DNA of 64,000 bases. It comes from Stenotrophomonas tumulicola. GTDB lineage: Bacteria; Pseudomonadota; Gammaproteobacteria; Xanthomonadales; Xanthomonadaceae. Below are positions 1 through 12,845 of the stretch, one piece after another. The notes under the pieces were generated by a model. It was not told the origin of the DNA and ran no database searches. It worked only from the letters and a program-made list of their open reading frames with translations. The translations under genes and the position numbers were made by a program. The stretch covers positions 496,001 through 560,000 of the forward strand of contig NZ_JACGXS010000001.1 of NCBI RefSeq assembly GCF_014117215.1, read 5' to 3'. Numbering within the stretch: position 1 is the first letter of the stretch; each line of letters begins with the position of its first letter.

Positions 1-1650
1 CAGGCGACATTGGGCGAGGGCGATTCGGTGATCACCCGCAGCGGCGAGCGGTTGGGCGAAGGCTGGGTACGCGTGTCGCGCTCCGGTGCCGCCAAGCAGG
101 GCGCGCTGTTGCGTGAGCGCGAGATCAACACCCTGCGCGAGCAGATCGAGCAGCTGCAGCAGCGCGAGAGTGCACTGGAGCAGCAGCTGTCAGGTTTCCG
201 CGACCAGTTGCTGTCCGCGGAACAGCAGCGCGAAGACGTGCAGCGTTCGTTGTACCAGGCCCACCGCAGCGTGTCCGAACTGGGTGGCCAGTTGCAGGGG
301 CAGCAAGGCAAGCTGGAGGCCGCCCGCACCCGCATCGACCGCATAGAAGGCGAACTGGCGCAGTTGCTGGAAACCCTGGAAATCAACCGTGAGCAGGCGC
401 GCGAGGCGCGGTCACGGCTGGAGGATGCGGTCAGCAGCATGGGCGACCTGGAATCGGTCCGGCAGGTGCTGGAGAACGAGCGTCGCCAGATGAGCGAGGC
501 ACGCGACCGTGCCCGTGATGCGGCTCGCAGCACCCGCGAGACCTCGCATTCGCTTGCGCTCACCTTGGAATCCCAACGTGCCCAGGTGGCGTCGTTGAGC
601 CAGGCGCTGGAGCGCATGAGTACCCAGCGTGGCCAGCTGGACTCGCGGCTGGGCGAACTGCATGCCCAACTGGATGACGGCGACAGCCCGGTGGAATCGC
701 TGCAGGCCGAACACCAGAATGCGCTGGAAGAGCGCGTGCGCGCCGATGGCGTGCTGTCGCAGGCGCGTTCGCTGCTCGATGGCATCGACGTGGAACTGCG
801 AGAGCTGGAGCAGACCCGTCACAAGCGCGATGAGCAGGCACTTGCCCAGCGCGAGCGCATTTCGCAGCGCAGGCTGGACCAGCAGGCGCTGGTGTTGAGT
901 GCCGAACAGCTGCAGGCAGCAGTGGAAAAGGCCGGTTTCGTGCTGGAAGAGGTCATCGCCAGCCTGCCCGAAGAGGCACGGCCGGGCGAATGGGAGCAGG
1001 CCGTGCAGCAGATCGATGCGCGCATGCGGCGGCTGGAGCCGGTCAACCTGGCGGCGATCCAGGAATATGGCGAAGCATCGCAGCGTTCGGAATACCTGGA
1101 CGCGCAGAACGTGGACCTGACCACCGCGCTGGAAACGCTGGAGGACGCGATCCGCAAGATCGACCGCGAAACCCGCGGCCGTTTCAAGGACACCTTCGAC
1201 CGCGTCAACGCCGGTGTCCAGACGCTGTATCCGCGCCTGTTCGGCGGCGGCCATGCCTACCTGGAGCTGACCGGCGAAGACCTGCTGGATACCGGCGTGA
1301 CCATCATGGCGCGACCGCCGGGCAAGCGTGTTTCCAGCATTTCGCTGCTGTCCGGTGGTGAGAAGGCGATGACCGCCGTGGCGCTGGTATTCGCCATTTT
1401 CCAGCTCAACCCCGCGCCTTTCTGCCTGCTGGACGAAGTCGACGCGCCGTTGGACGAGGCGAACGTCGGCCGCCTGGCCAACATGGTCAAGGAGATGAGC
1501 GAGAAGGTGCAGTTCCTGTTCGTCAGCCACAACAAGGCGACCATGGAGGCCGCGCACCAGTTGTCGGGCGTGACCATGCGCGAGCCGGGCGTGAGCCGCC
1601 TGGTCAGCGTGGATCTGGAAGAGGCCGCGCGCCTGGCGGGGGCGGCCTGA
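1..1650 (+). CDS. smc: Chromosome segregation protein SMC, C-terminal part (5' end outside window)
   Basis: This is the C-terminal 549 residues of the SMC ATPase, which dimerises and, with ScpA/ScpB, organises and segregates the nucleoid. The reading frame is open from base 1, so the gene starts upstream of the window. The first ~35 residues look like the end of the hinge, residues ~35-330 are a long Gln/Glu/Arg-rich coiled coil, and the rest is the C-terminal ABC head. Visible head motifs are the signature LSGGEK, the Walker B and D-loop stretch [14 protein letters not shown] and the switch-histidine stretch FVSHNK. Codon use and GC match the neighbours. zipA follows after 107 bases, the usual Xanthomonadaceae order. 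Identification is secure; only the N-terminal half is missing. Confidence 0.96.
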   Translation, partial: QATLGEGDSVITRSGERLGEGWVRVSRSGAAKQGALLREREINTLREQIEQLQQRESALEQQLSGFRDQLLSAEQQREDVQRSLYQAHRSVSELGGQLQGQQGKLEAARTRIDRIEGELAQLLETLEINREQAREARSRLEDAVSSMGDLESVRQVLENERRQMSEARDRARDAARSTRETSHSLALTLESQRAQVASLSQALERMSTQRGQLDSRLGELHAQLDDGDSPVESLQAEHQNALEERVRADGVLSQARSLLDGIDVELRELEQTRHKRDEQALAQRERISQRRLDQQALVLSAEQLQAAVEKAGFVLEEVIASLPEEARPGEWEQAVQQIDARMRRLEPVNLAAIQEYGEASQRSEYLDAQNVDLTTALETLEDAIRKIDRETRGRFKDTFDRVNAGVQTLYPRLFGGGHAYLELTGEDLLDTGVTIMARPPGKRVSSISLLSGGEKAMTAVALVFAIFQLNPAPFCLLDEVDAPLDEANVGRLANMVKEMSEKVQFLFVSHNKATMEAAHQLSGVTMREPGVSRLVSVDLEEAARLAGAA

Positions 1651-1757
1651 TACGTGCCCTGCACGCCGGTCTGGTGCATTCTTGCCGCCGAACCCGGTGC
1701 AAGACGCGTTGCATCGTGCCATTCTTGTCTGAACGTATTTAGCCGGAGACCCTTCGA

Positions 1758-2504
1758 ATGTCCGACACCGCACTGCTGCGCATCGGCATCCTTACTGCCG
1801 GCCTGCTGTTGATCGCCGCGATCTTCCTGTTTGGCCGTCCGAAAAAGAAGACCCAGGGACGCCGAGTCGACGGCGAGGCCGGGTCCGACAAGGCGCAACG
1901 CCGCGAACCCGTATTGGGTGGAGGCGATGCCGCCGCCGATGGCGACGCAGGCCTGGCAGCGGAAGCTGGCCTGGAGGGCGAGGGACTGCAGGCCGAACTG
2001 GGATTGAACGATGCCGCTGTCCACAGCGACCTTGGCAAGCGGGCCAACCAGGATTTCGACAAGATCGTATCGTTGTTCGTCGCTGCGCGCGCCGGTGAGG
2101 TGCTGCGCGGCGAGGACATCGTGGTGGCGGCGGAGAAGACCGGCCTGGTGTTCGGCCACATGAGCGTGTTCCATCGCCTGGTCGAAGGCCATCCGGAGCG
2201 CGGACCGATCTTCTCGATGGCCAGCATCATGAAGCCGGGCAGCTTCGACATGGCCACCATCCGCGAGATGGAAACCCCGGCCATCGCCTTTTTCCTGACC
2301 CTGCCTGCGCCGATGACTGCGCTGGACGCATGGGAGAAAATGCTGCCCACGGTGCAGCGCATGGCCGAACTGCTGGATGCGGTGGTGCTGGATGACGGCC
2401 GCAATGCGCTGGGCCGCCAGCGTATCGCGCATATCCGCGACGACCTGCGCGCCTACGACCGCCAGCACCAGGCCCCGCCGCTGACCAAGACCCCGCGCTG
2501 GTAA
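1758..2504 (+). CDS. zipA: Cell division protein ZipA
   Basis: ZipA is a bitopic inner-membrane protein that tethers FtsZ to the membrane at the division site. The 248-residue product has a single N-terminal transmembrane segment (residues ~6-25) followed at once by a basic stretch (GRPKKK). A variable Ala/Gly/Asp-rich linker of ~85 residues comes next, then the globular FtsZ-binding domain over roughly the last 130 residues, recognisable by the run around FGHMSVFHR and the FFLTLP segment. It is shorter than E. coli ZipA because of the short linker. It lies between smc and ligA, the conserved order in this family, and ends ten bases before a REP array. Confidence 0.93.
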   Translation: MSDTALLRIGILTAGLLLIAAIFLFGRPKKKTQGRRVDGEAGSDKAQRREPVLGGGDAAADGDAGLAAEAGLEGEGLQAELGLNDAAVHSDLGKRANQDFDKIVSLFVAARAGEVLRGEDIVVAAEKTGLVFGHMSVFHRLVEGHPERGPIFSMASIMKPGSFDMATIREMETPAIAFFLTLPAPMTALDAWEKMLPTVQRMAELLDAVVLDDGRNALGRQRIAHIRDDLRAYDRQHQAPPLTKTPRW

Positions 2505-2514
2505 CGGCGACACG

Positions 2515-3040
2515 GTAGTGACGGGCCATGCCCGTCACCCGCGCGCAGCGCGGTGTAGTAGGACCAACAGCGCCGCAGAAGCAGCGGGTCACGGACCCGC
2601 TCTACCCATTGCGGGTAGTGACGGGCCATGCCCGTCACCCGCGCGCAGCGCGGTGTAGTAGGACCAACAGCGCCGCAGAAGCAGCGGGTCACGGACCCGC
2701 TCTACCCATTGCGGGTAATGACGGGCCATGCCCGTCACCCGCGCGCAGCGCGGTGTAGTAGGACCAACGGCGCCCCAGGAGCAGCGGGTCATGGACCCGC
2801 TCTACCAATGCAGGTAGTGACGGGCCATGCCCGTCACCCGCGCGCAGCGCGGTGTAGTAGGACCAACAGCGCCGCAGAAGCAGCGGGTCATGGACCCGCT
2901 CTACCCATTGCAGGTAGTGACGGGCCATGCCCGTCACCCGCGCGCAGCGCGGGATAGTCGCACTAATAGCGCCCCAGGAGCAGCGGGTCATGGACCCGCT
3001 CTACCAGTGCAGGTAGTGACGGGCCATGCCCGTCACCCAC
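2515..3040. repeat. Tandem array of six REP/BIME units (GTAG-type)
   Basis: Six near-identical units begin at 2515, 2615, 2715, 2814, 2914 and 3013, a period of 99-100 bases. Each complete unit has GTAG plus the palindrome TGACGGGCCATGCCCGTCA, a second small palindrome CCGCGCGCAGCGCGG, a spacer, and an inverted second REP (AGCGGGTC-CATGACCCGCT read on the minus strand) that closes with CTAC. So each unit is a pair of REPs pointing in opposite directions, a BIME. The last unit keeps only the first REP and part of the next palindrome. This fills the whole gap between zipA and the RAYT gene; no believable gene lies inside it. It could act as a transcription terminator or mRNA stabiliser for zipA. 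Confidence 0.95.
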
Positions 3041-3106
3041 GCGCAGCGCGGCGCAGGTATCCGTCGTCATGTCCGCAGCATCTTCCCGGATGACCGGCCA
3101 GGCCTG

Positions 3107-3559
3107 TCATCCTTCCGGCCATCTGCACCATGCAAAGGGGTATTCACCGACTTGCTGGCTCAACCCCGCCCGCACGGGATTGGCTGCGATGTACCGCGCG
3201 TGGCGGACAAGCGACTCCTCCCGCCGGAGCGCATGATCGAAATACCCGGCCTGCCACAGGGATCCATGCCATCCCATGCGTCGATTCACCAAGCGCCCGC
3301 TGCGTGATTTCAGTTGGCCGATACAGTCCGCGAGCACACCGGCGCGCAGTTCCAGCAGCCAATGCAGGTGGTCGGGCATGACCACCCAGGCCATCGTCCG
3401 GCTTCGTCCGGCACGCTCTGCCGCGCGGATGCCGTCCACCACGATGGCGGCATTGCCGGGATCTTCGAATACCGGACGACGGCCGGCAACCACGGCGGTC
3501 ACTGAATAAACGTGTCCAACACAGGACCAGCGGCCGATGGCGAGTTGAGAGCTGGACAT
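3107..3559 (-). CDS. REP-associated tyrosine transposase (RAYT)
   Basis: RAYTs are single-copy relatives of the IS200/IS605 HUH transposases, thought to mobilise REP elements. The 150-residue product shows the HUH-type motif in VVMPDHLHWLLE, the candidate catalytic tyrosine in WQAGYFDHALR, and the family ending RYIAANPVRAGL. It is flanked by REPs on both sides: six units downstream of its stop and two further copies upstream of its start. I chose the ATG at 3559 because the product then begins MSSSQLAIGR, close to family N-termini. An in-frame ATG at 3616 would add 19 residues, and the frame stays open into the REP. Neither start has a clear ribosome binding site. Confidence 0.88.
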   Translation of the reverse strand: MSSSQLAIGRWSCVGHVYSVTAVVAGRRPVFEDPGNAAIVVDGIRAAERAGRSRTMAWVVMPDHLHWLLELRAGVLADCIGQLKSRSGRLVNRRMGWHGSLWQAGYFDHALRREESLVRHARYIAANPVRAGLSQQVGEYPFAWCRWPEG

Positions 3560-3633
3560 GCGGCCAGCGTGTCGCAGCCGCGCCAGGAGCCGTATCGGCG
3601 TTTGCCGTTCCGGCATATCGGCATACCGCAGAA

Positions 3634-3790
3634 GCAGCGGGTCATGGACCCGCTCTACCGACCTAGGTAGTGACGGGCCATGCCCGTCACCCGCGCGCAG
3701 CGCGGTGTAGTGGGGACCAATAGCGCCGCAGAAGCAGCGGGTCATGGACCCGCTCTACCAATGCAGGTAGTGACGGGCCATGCCCGTCAC
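3634..3790. repeat. REP/BIME copies upstream of the RAYT gene
   Basis: The same two REP types as in the 2515-3040 array recur here: an inverted REP ending CTAC at 3634-3658, a forward GTAG REP from 3667, another inverted one at ~3734-3758, and a last forward GTAG REP at 3767-3790. The spacing is again ~100 bases. Together with the other array they bracket the RAYT gene, the arrangement expected for a RAYT and its cognate REPs. The remaining ~80 bases to ligA hold a promoter candidate only. Confidence 0.93.
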
Positions 3791-3834
3791 CCACATGCAG
3801 CGCGGCGTAATCGGCCAGAACACACCATGGGCGG

Positions 3835-6336
<2,502 letters not shown>

Positions 6337-6383
6337 CGAATACCTGCCAGGCCGGTGCCTGGCCGTACCAGAAGGAGAGTGGC

Positions 6384-6866
6384 ATGCAGACCACGTCGCT
6401 GGATTTCCGCCTTGCTACGCGCGCCGACGAAGCGCAGTTGCTCACGCTGATGCGGGCGTTCTACGTTGAAGACCAGATCCAGTTCGATGAGGCACGCGTG
6501 CAGCGCGGCGTGGATGCGCTGCTGGCCGATCCACGCAATGGCGAGGTCCTGCTGTGGCTGGACGCGGATGGCGCCGTTGGCGGTTATGCGGTCATCGCCA
6601 TCGGCTTCAGCCTGGAGCAGGGCGGGCATTTCGCGCTGCTCGATGAGCTCTACCTCGCCCCCGGCCTGCGCGGCGGCGGGCGTGGCAAGCAGGCGCTGGC
6701 CATCGTTGAGCAGCGTGCGCGCGGGCGCGGGGTGGCGCGCCTGCGGTTGGAAGTGAACCGTCACAACGCATTGGCGCGGCGCCTGTACGAGGCCACGGGT
6801 TACATCGACGACACGCGCGACCTGATGACCCTGCCGCTCGACCATCCCCGGGATGGCCTGCTGTGA
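6384..6866 (+). CDS. GNAT family N-acetyltransferase
   Basis: A 160-residue member of the Gcn5-related acetyltransferase fold, which moves an acetyl group from acetyl-CoA to an amine; the substrate cannot be told from sequence. The acetyl-CoA pyrophosphate-binding stretch is visible as LYLAPGLRGGGRGKQAL (~residues 93-109), and the C-terminal EVNRHNALARRLYEATGY segment is typical. The start at 6384 is set by a strong ribosome site (AAGGAG) six bases upstream. Its TGA overlaps the GTG start of epmA in a GTGA, so the two genes are probably translated together. Confidence 0.88.
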   Translation: MQTTSLDFRLATRADEAQLLTLMRAFYVEDQIQFDEARVQRGVDALLADPRNGEVLLWLDADGAVGGYAVIAIGFSLEQGGHFALLDELYLAPGLRGGGRGKQALAIVEQRARGRGVARLRLEVNRHNALARRLYEATGYIDDTRDLMTLPLDHPRDGLL

Positions 6867-7816
6867 GCCAGCTGCTGGACGCACTGCACCGGCGTGCCGC
6901 GCTCAATGCGCTGGTACGGGGTTTCTTCGCCACGCGTGGCGTGCTGGAAGTGGAAACGCCGATCCTGTCGGCAGCCGGCAATACCGAACCCAACATCGAC
7001 AGCTTCCAGGCCGATTTCAGTGGCCACCGCGATGCGGGTACGCGCCGTCGCTGGCTGCGTACCTCACCGGAGTTTCCGCTCAAGCGCCTGCTCGCGGCCG
7101 GCGTTGGCGACTGCTACGAACTGGGCAGGGTATTCCGCAACGGCGAAGCGGGCGGCCGGCACAATCCCGAGTTCACCATGCTGGAATGGTACCGGGTGGG
7201 CTGGGACCACCATCGCCTGGTCGGTGAAACCGCCGAGCTGGTACAGCAGGCCCTGGGCCTTGTCGGCCGGCAGGCGACGTTGCAGGTGGTCGATTACCGC
7301 ACGCTGTATCGCCAGCACCTGGGTGTGGATCCGTTCGATGATTCGATCGAACAGCTGCGGGCACCACTGGCTGGCATCGAGATCGCTGCGGACGGCCTGG
7401 GCCGCGACGACTGGCTCGATCTGCTGATGACGCACTGCATTCAACCCACCTTCGATGACGCGGTGATGACCGTGGTGCATGACTGGCCGGCATCGCAGGC
7501 TGCGCTGGCCCGCGTGCGGACGGGCACGCCACCGCTGGCGGAGCGTTTCGAGTTGTACCTGGGATCGGTGGAACTGGCCAACGGATACCACGAACTGGGC
7601 GACCCACGGGAGCAGCGCGAACGCTTCGAACGTGACCTGCAGCGCCGTCGCCTGCAGGGTCGACCGCTGCCCCCCCTCGACGAAGCACTGCTGGCGGCCC
7701 TGCCGGCGATGCCGCCCTGTGCGGGCGTAGCGGTGGGCGTGGACCGGCTGCTGATGGCAATGCAGCGCACGCCGCGCATCGCCGACGTGCTTGCTTTCGA
7801 TTTCGCCAACGCCTGA
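6863..7816 (+). CDS. epmA: Elongation factor P--(R)-beta-lysine ligase EpmA
   Basis: EpmA (GenX/PoxA/YjeA) is a truncated class II lysyl-tRNA synthetase paralogue that attaches (R)-beta-lysine to a conserved lysine of EF-P, helping ribosomes through polyproline stretches. The 317-residue product is the catalytic core only, with no anticodon-binding domain. Class II motif 2 is seen in ELGRVFRNGEAGGRHNPEF and motif 3 in GVAVGVDRLLMAMQ; the motif-1 region includes ETPILSAAGNTEPNI. It starts at a GTG overlapping the stop of the upstream GNAT gene. The partner genes epmB and efp are not in the window. Confidence 0.93.
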   Translation: MSQLLDALHRRAALNALVRGFFATRGVLEVETPILSAAGNTEPNIDSFQADFSGHRDAGTRRRWLRTSPEFPLKRLLAAGVGDCYELGRVFRNGEAGGRHNPEFTMLEWYRVGWDHHRLVGETAELVQQALGLVGRQATLQVVDYRTLYRQHLGVDPFDDSIEQLRAPLAGIEIAADGLGRDDWLDLLMTHCIQPTFDDAVMTVVHDWPASQAALARVRTGTPPLAERFELYLGSVELANGYHELGDPREQRERFERDLQRRRLQGRPLPPLDEALLAALPAMPPCAGVAVGVDRLLMAMQRTPRIADVLAFDFANA

Positions 7817-7876
7817 ACGGCGCGTCCAGCCCTTGCAGGCGACAGGCGATGATGCTCTTATCACGCCCGGTGCCGC

Positions 7877-8647
7877 ATGGTGGCGTCGGAACATGAACAC
7901 AGGGCAGGGTGGTCGTTGAAAAAGCTGTTGGCAGGCACGGGCACCTCGCTGGGCGGGCTGCTGCTCTGGGTCGCGTTGCTGCCGTCGGCCGCCGCGCAGG
8001 AGCGGGACGCCTATGCCGGCACGGTGGTGCGCTGCCAGTCGCACGACCTGGGCTGGGTGCACTGCGATATGGACGTGAGCCAGGGCGTGGACCTGGTGCG
8101 CCAGTTTTCCGACAACGCCTGCGTGCGCGGCAGCGAATGGGGAACCGACCGCTCCGGCGTGTGGGTGACGCTGGGATGCCGGGCTGAATTCCGCTCGCGT
8201 GCCGCCGCCCACGCCGCGCCGGCAACCGACGCCAGCAAGCGCCTGGTGCGCCGGGTGGTGCGTTGCGAATCCAGCGGGCGCCCGCAGAACTGCCCGGTCC
8301 GGCTGGACGGCGCACCGGTACGGCTGCTGCGGCAGAACTCGCGATTGCCGTGCCGCGAAGGACACAGCTGGGGATACCGCCGCAATGAGATATGGACCAC
8401 CCGTGGCTGCCAGGGCGATTTCGAGGTCGGGGCGGAAGACGGCGGTGGATTCGTCGATGTGCCGCGCCGGCTGACCTGTGAGTCCAAGGACCGGCGCAAG
8501 CGTTTCTGCGGCGCCAGCATCAGTGTCGGTGCGAAGCTGGTCAAGCAGCTTTCCGGCAGTCCCTGCGAGCAGGGACGCAGCTGGGGATGGGATTCCAAGG
8601 GCGTGTGGGTGGACAACGGGTGCCGCGCCGAGTTTTCGGTGAACTGA
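7877..8647 (+). CDS. Secreted protein with three DUF3011 repeats
   Basis: The function is unknown. The product (256 residues from this ATG) has a basic N-terminus, a hydrophobic segment and an Ala-Gln cleavage site (PSAAAQE), so it is probably exported to the periplasm or beyond. After the signal come three tandem DUF3011 repeats of ~55-60 residues, each starting V-V/L-R/T-C-x-S and ending W-G/S-x-x-G-V/I-W-V/T-x-x-G-C-x-A/G-x-F, with about four conserved cysteines that could pair. An in-frame TTG at 7916, preceded by a purine-rich GGGCAGGG, would give a more usual signal peptide. It stands alone between epmA and mtnA, same strand. Confidence 0.8.
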   Translation: MVASEHEHRAGWSLKKLLAGTGTSLGGLLLWVALLPSAAAQERDAYAGTVVRCQSHDLGWVHCDMDVSQGVDLVRQFSDNACVRGSEWGTDRSGVWVTLGCRAEFRSRAAAHAAPATDASKRLVRRVVRCESSGRPQNCPVRLDGAPVRLLRQNSRLPCREGHSWGYRRNEIWTTRGCQGDFEVGAEDGGGFVDVPRRLTCESKDRRKRFCGASISVGAKLVKQLSGSPCEQGRSWGWDSKGVWVDNGCRAEFSVN

Positions 8648-8667
8648 GCCCGCATTACAATGGGTGC

Positions 8668-9732
8668 ATGAACGCGCCCACCGATATTGATTACGCCCGC
8701 TATGACCACATCCGTCCGATCCTGTGGACCGGCGATGCCCTGCAACTGCTGGACCAGCGCAAGCTGCCGTTCGTGGTGGAACACGTGGCCTGCAGCAGCA
8801 GCGACGAGGTGGCTTCTGCCATCCACGCGCTGACCGTGCGCGGTGCACCGGCCATCGGCATCGCCGCGGCGTGGGGCGTGGTGCTGGCCGCACGCACGGT
8901 GCAGGCCGACGACGGCGCGCAGGCGCTGCAGAAACTTGAGCCTGCGCTGCAGCGCCTCAACGCATCGCGGCCGACGGCGGTCAACCTGGCCTGGGCACTG
9001 GCGCGCATGCGCCGTACGCTGGCTGTCGCCGGTGCGGATTGGCAGCAGGTGCTGGAGACCGAAGCCGAGGCCATCGCCACCGAGGACCTTGCAGCGAACC
9101 GCCACATGGGTGCGCTTGGTGCCGGGCTCATCGAAGCGGGCAGCGGGGTGCTGACACATTGCAACACCGGTTCGCTGGCCACGGCCGGTTTCGGCACTGC
9201 ATTGGGGGTCATCCGTGCCGGCATGGCGCAGGACCGCATCGCGCGCGTGTTCGCCGGTGAAACCCGCCCCTGGCTGCAAGGCGCGCGCCTGACCGTGTGG
9301 GAACTGCAGCAGGACGGCATCGATGCGACCTTGATCGCCGACTCGGCGGCATCCCACCTGATGAAGACCGGGGCGGTGCAATGGGTCATCGTCGGTGCCG
9401 ACCGCATCTGCGCCAACGGGGACACCGCCAACAAGATCGGCACCTACCAGCTGGCCATCGCCGCGCGCCACCATGGGGTGAAGTTCATGGTGGTGGCGCC
9501 CTCGTCCACGGTGGACATGGACACCGCTGACGGCAGCCAGATCGAGATCGAACAGCGCGACCCCGGCGAACTCTTCGGGGTGGGCGGTAGCCGCACCGTG
9601 GCCGAAGGCATCGCGGCGTGGAATCCGGTATTCGATGTCACCCCGGGTGAGCTGATCGATGCCATCGTGACCGAGCGTGGGGTGATCCTGGCCCCGACCG
9701 TGGCCAGCATGAAGGCGGCCTTCGGCGATTGA
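8668..9732 (+). CDS. mtnA: S-methyl-5-thioribose-1-phosphate isomerase MtnA
   Basis: MtnA converts 5-methylthioribose-1-phosphate to the ribulose form in the methionine salvage pathway. The 354-residue product belongs to the eIF2B-alpha-like family. The catalytic cysteine lies in [18 protein letters not shown] and the catalytic aspartate in [20 protein letters not shown]; an early [13 protein letters not shown] stretch is also typical. The start at 8668 (MNAPTDID) is preferred over an upstream in-frame ATG at 8587 that would overlap the DUF3011 gene. No other methionine-salvage gene is in the window. It stands directly upstream of gyrA. Confidence 0.94.
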   Translation: MNAPTDIDYARYDHIRPILWTGDALQLLDQRKLPFVVEHVACSSSDEVASAIHALTVRGAPAIGIAAAWGVVLAARTVQADDGAQALQKLEPALQRLNASRPTAVNLAWALARMRRTLAVAGADWQQVLETEAEAIATEDLAANRHMGALGAGLIEAGSGVLTHCNTGSLATAGFGTALGVIRAGMAQDRIARVFAGETRPWLQGARLTVWELQQDGIDATLIADSAASHLMKTGAVQWVIVGADRICANGDTANKIGTYQLAIAARHHGVKFMVVAPSSTVDMDTADGSQIEIEQRDPGELFGVGGSRTVAEGIAAWNPVFDVTPGELIDAIVTERGVILAPTVASMKAAFGD

Positions 9733-9846
9733 GCCTCCGGGCGTGGCTCGGCGCCAACGGGCCATCAGGTTGCGAACCAGGCCCTAAGTTGCTGATTTTT
9801 GCCGGTAAAAACCGCCTGAACAGGGGCGGAGGACGGCCCGTTGTGG

Positions 9847-9852
9847 TAGAAT
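9847..9852 (+). promoter_or_regulatory. Possible -10 element for gyrA
   Basis: TAGAAT in the context GTGGTAGAATCC, 86 bases before the gyrA ATG, matching the string upstream of ligA. No convincing -35 box was found. The 205-base gap 9733-9937 otherwise shows no gene. Confidence 0.35.
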
Positions 9853-9937
9853 CCACCGGTTAATCGAGATTCCGCCGCTGCTGCTCCGTAAGGGGCTGGC
9901 GCGGCGGACTGGACCGCTCCCAGACAACGGAACCCGA

Positions 9938-12652
<2,715 letters not shown>

Positions 12653-12678
12653 TATCACGCGCTGCAATGTGTTGCATG

Positions 12679-12710
12679 GAAGACGCCGGCCCCGTGCCGG
12701 CGTCTTCGTT
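12679..12710 (+). terminator. Terminator after gyrA
   Basis: A perfect 12-base-pair stem (GAAGACGCCGGC / GCCGGCGTCTTC) with a five-base loop, followed by GTTCC, 27 bases after the gyrA stop. The stem is very stable though the T-run is short. Confidence 0.75.
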
Positions 12711-12730
12711 CCGGCTGGATAAAGATCGCA

Positions 12731-12744
12731 TGACGTTCACGTCA
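12731..12744. promoter_or_regulatory. Palindrome upstream of the PQQ dehydrogenase gene
   Basis: TGACGTTCACGTCA has perfect six-base arms around TC, about 100 bases before the dehydrogenase start and 20 bases after the gyrA terminator. The position suits a regulator binding site, but the protein is unknown. Confidence 0.4.
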
Positions 12745-12845
12745 GCGATGGGATAACGCGGGCGGGGATCCAGTGCGCATGTGTTGTTGCCAGCACATCA
12801 TCGCAGCACCGCGCTTTCCGCCCTGCCCAGCTCCAGGAGCCGTCG

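Noticed and set aside
2515..3040. Possible CRISPR array (regular 100-base period)
   Set aside because: The whole unit repeats, with no variable spacers; it is made of palindromes and no cas gene is present.
2528..3093. Several short open frames inside the REP array
   Set aside because: They translate repeated REP sequence in multiple frames and have no start signals.
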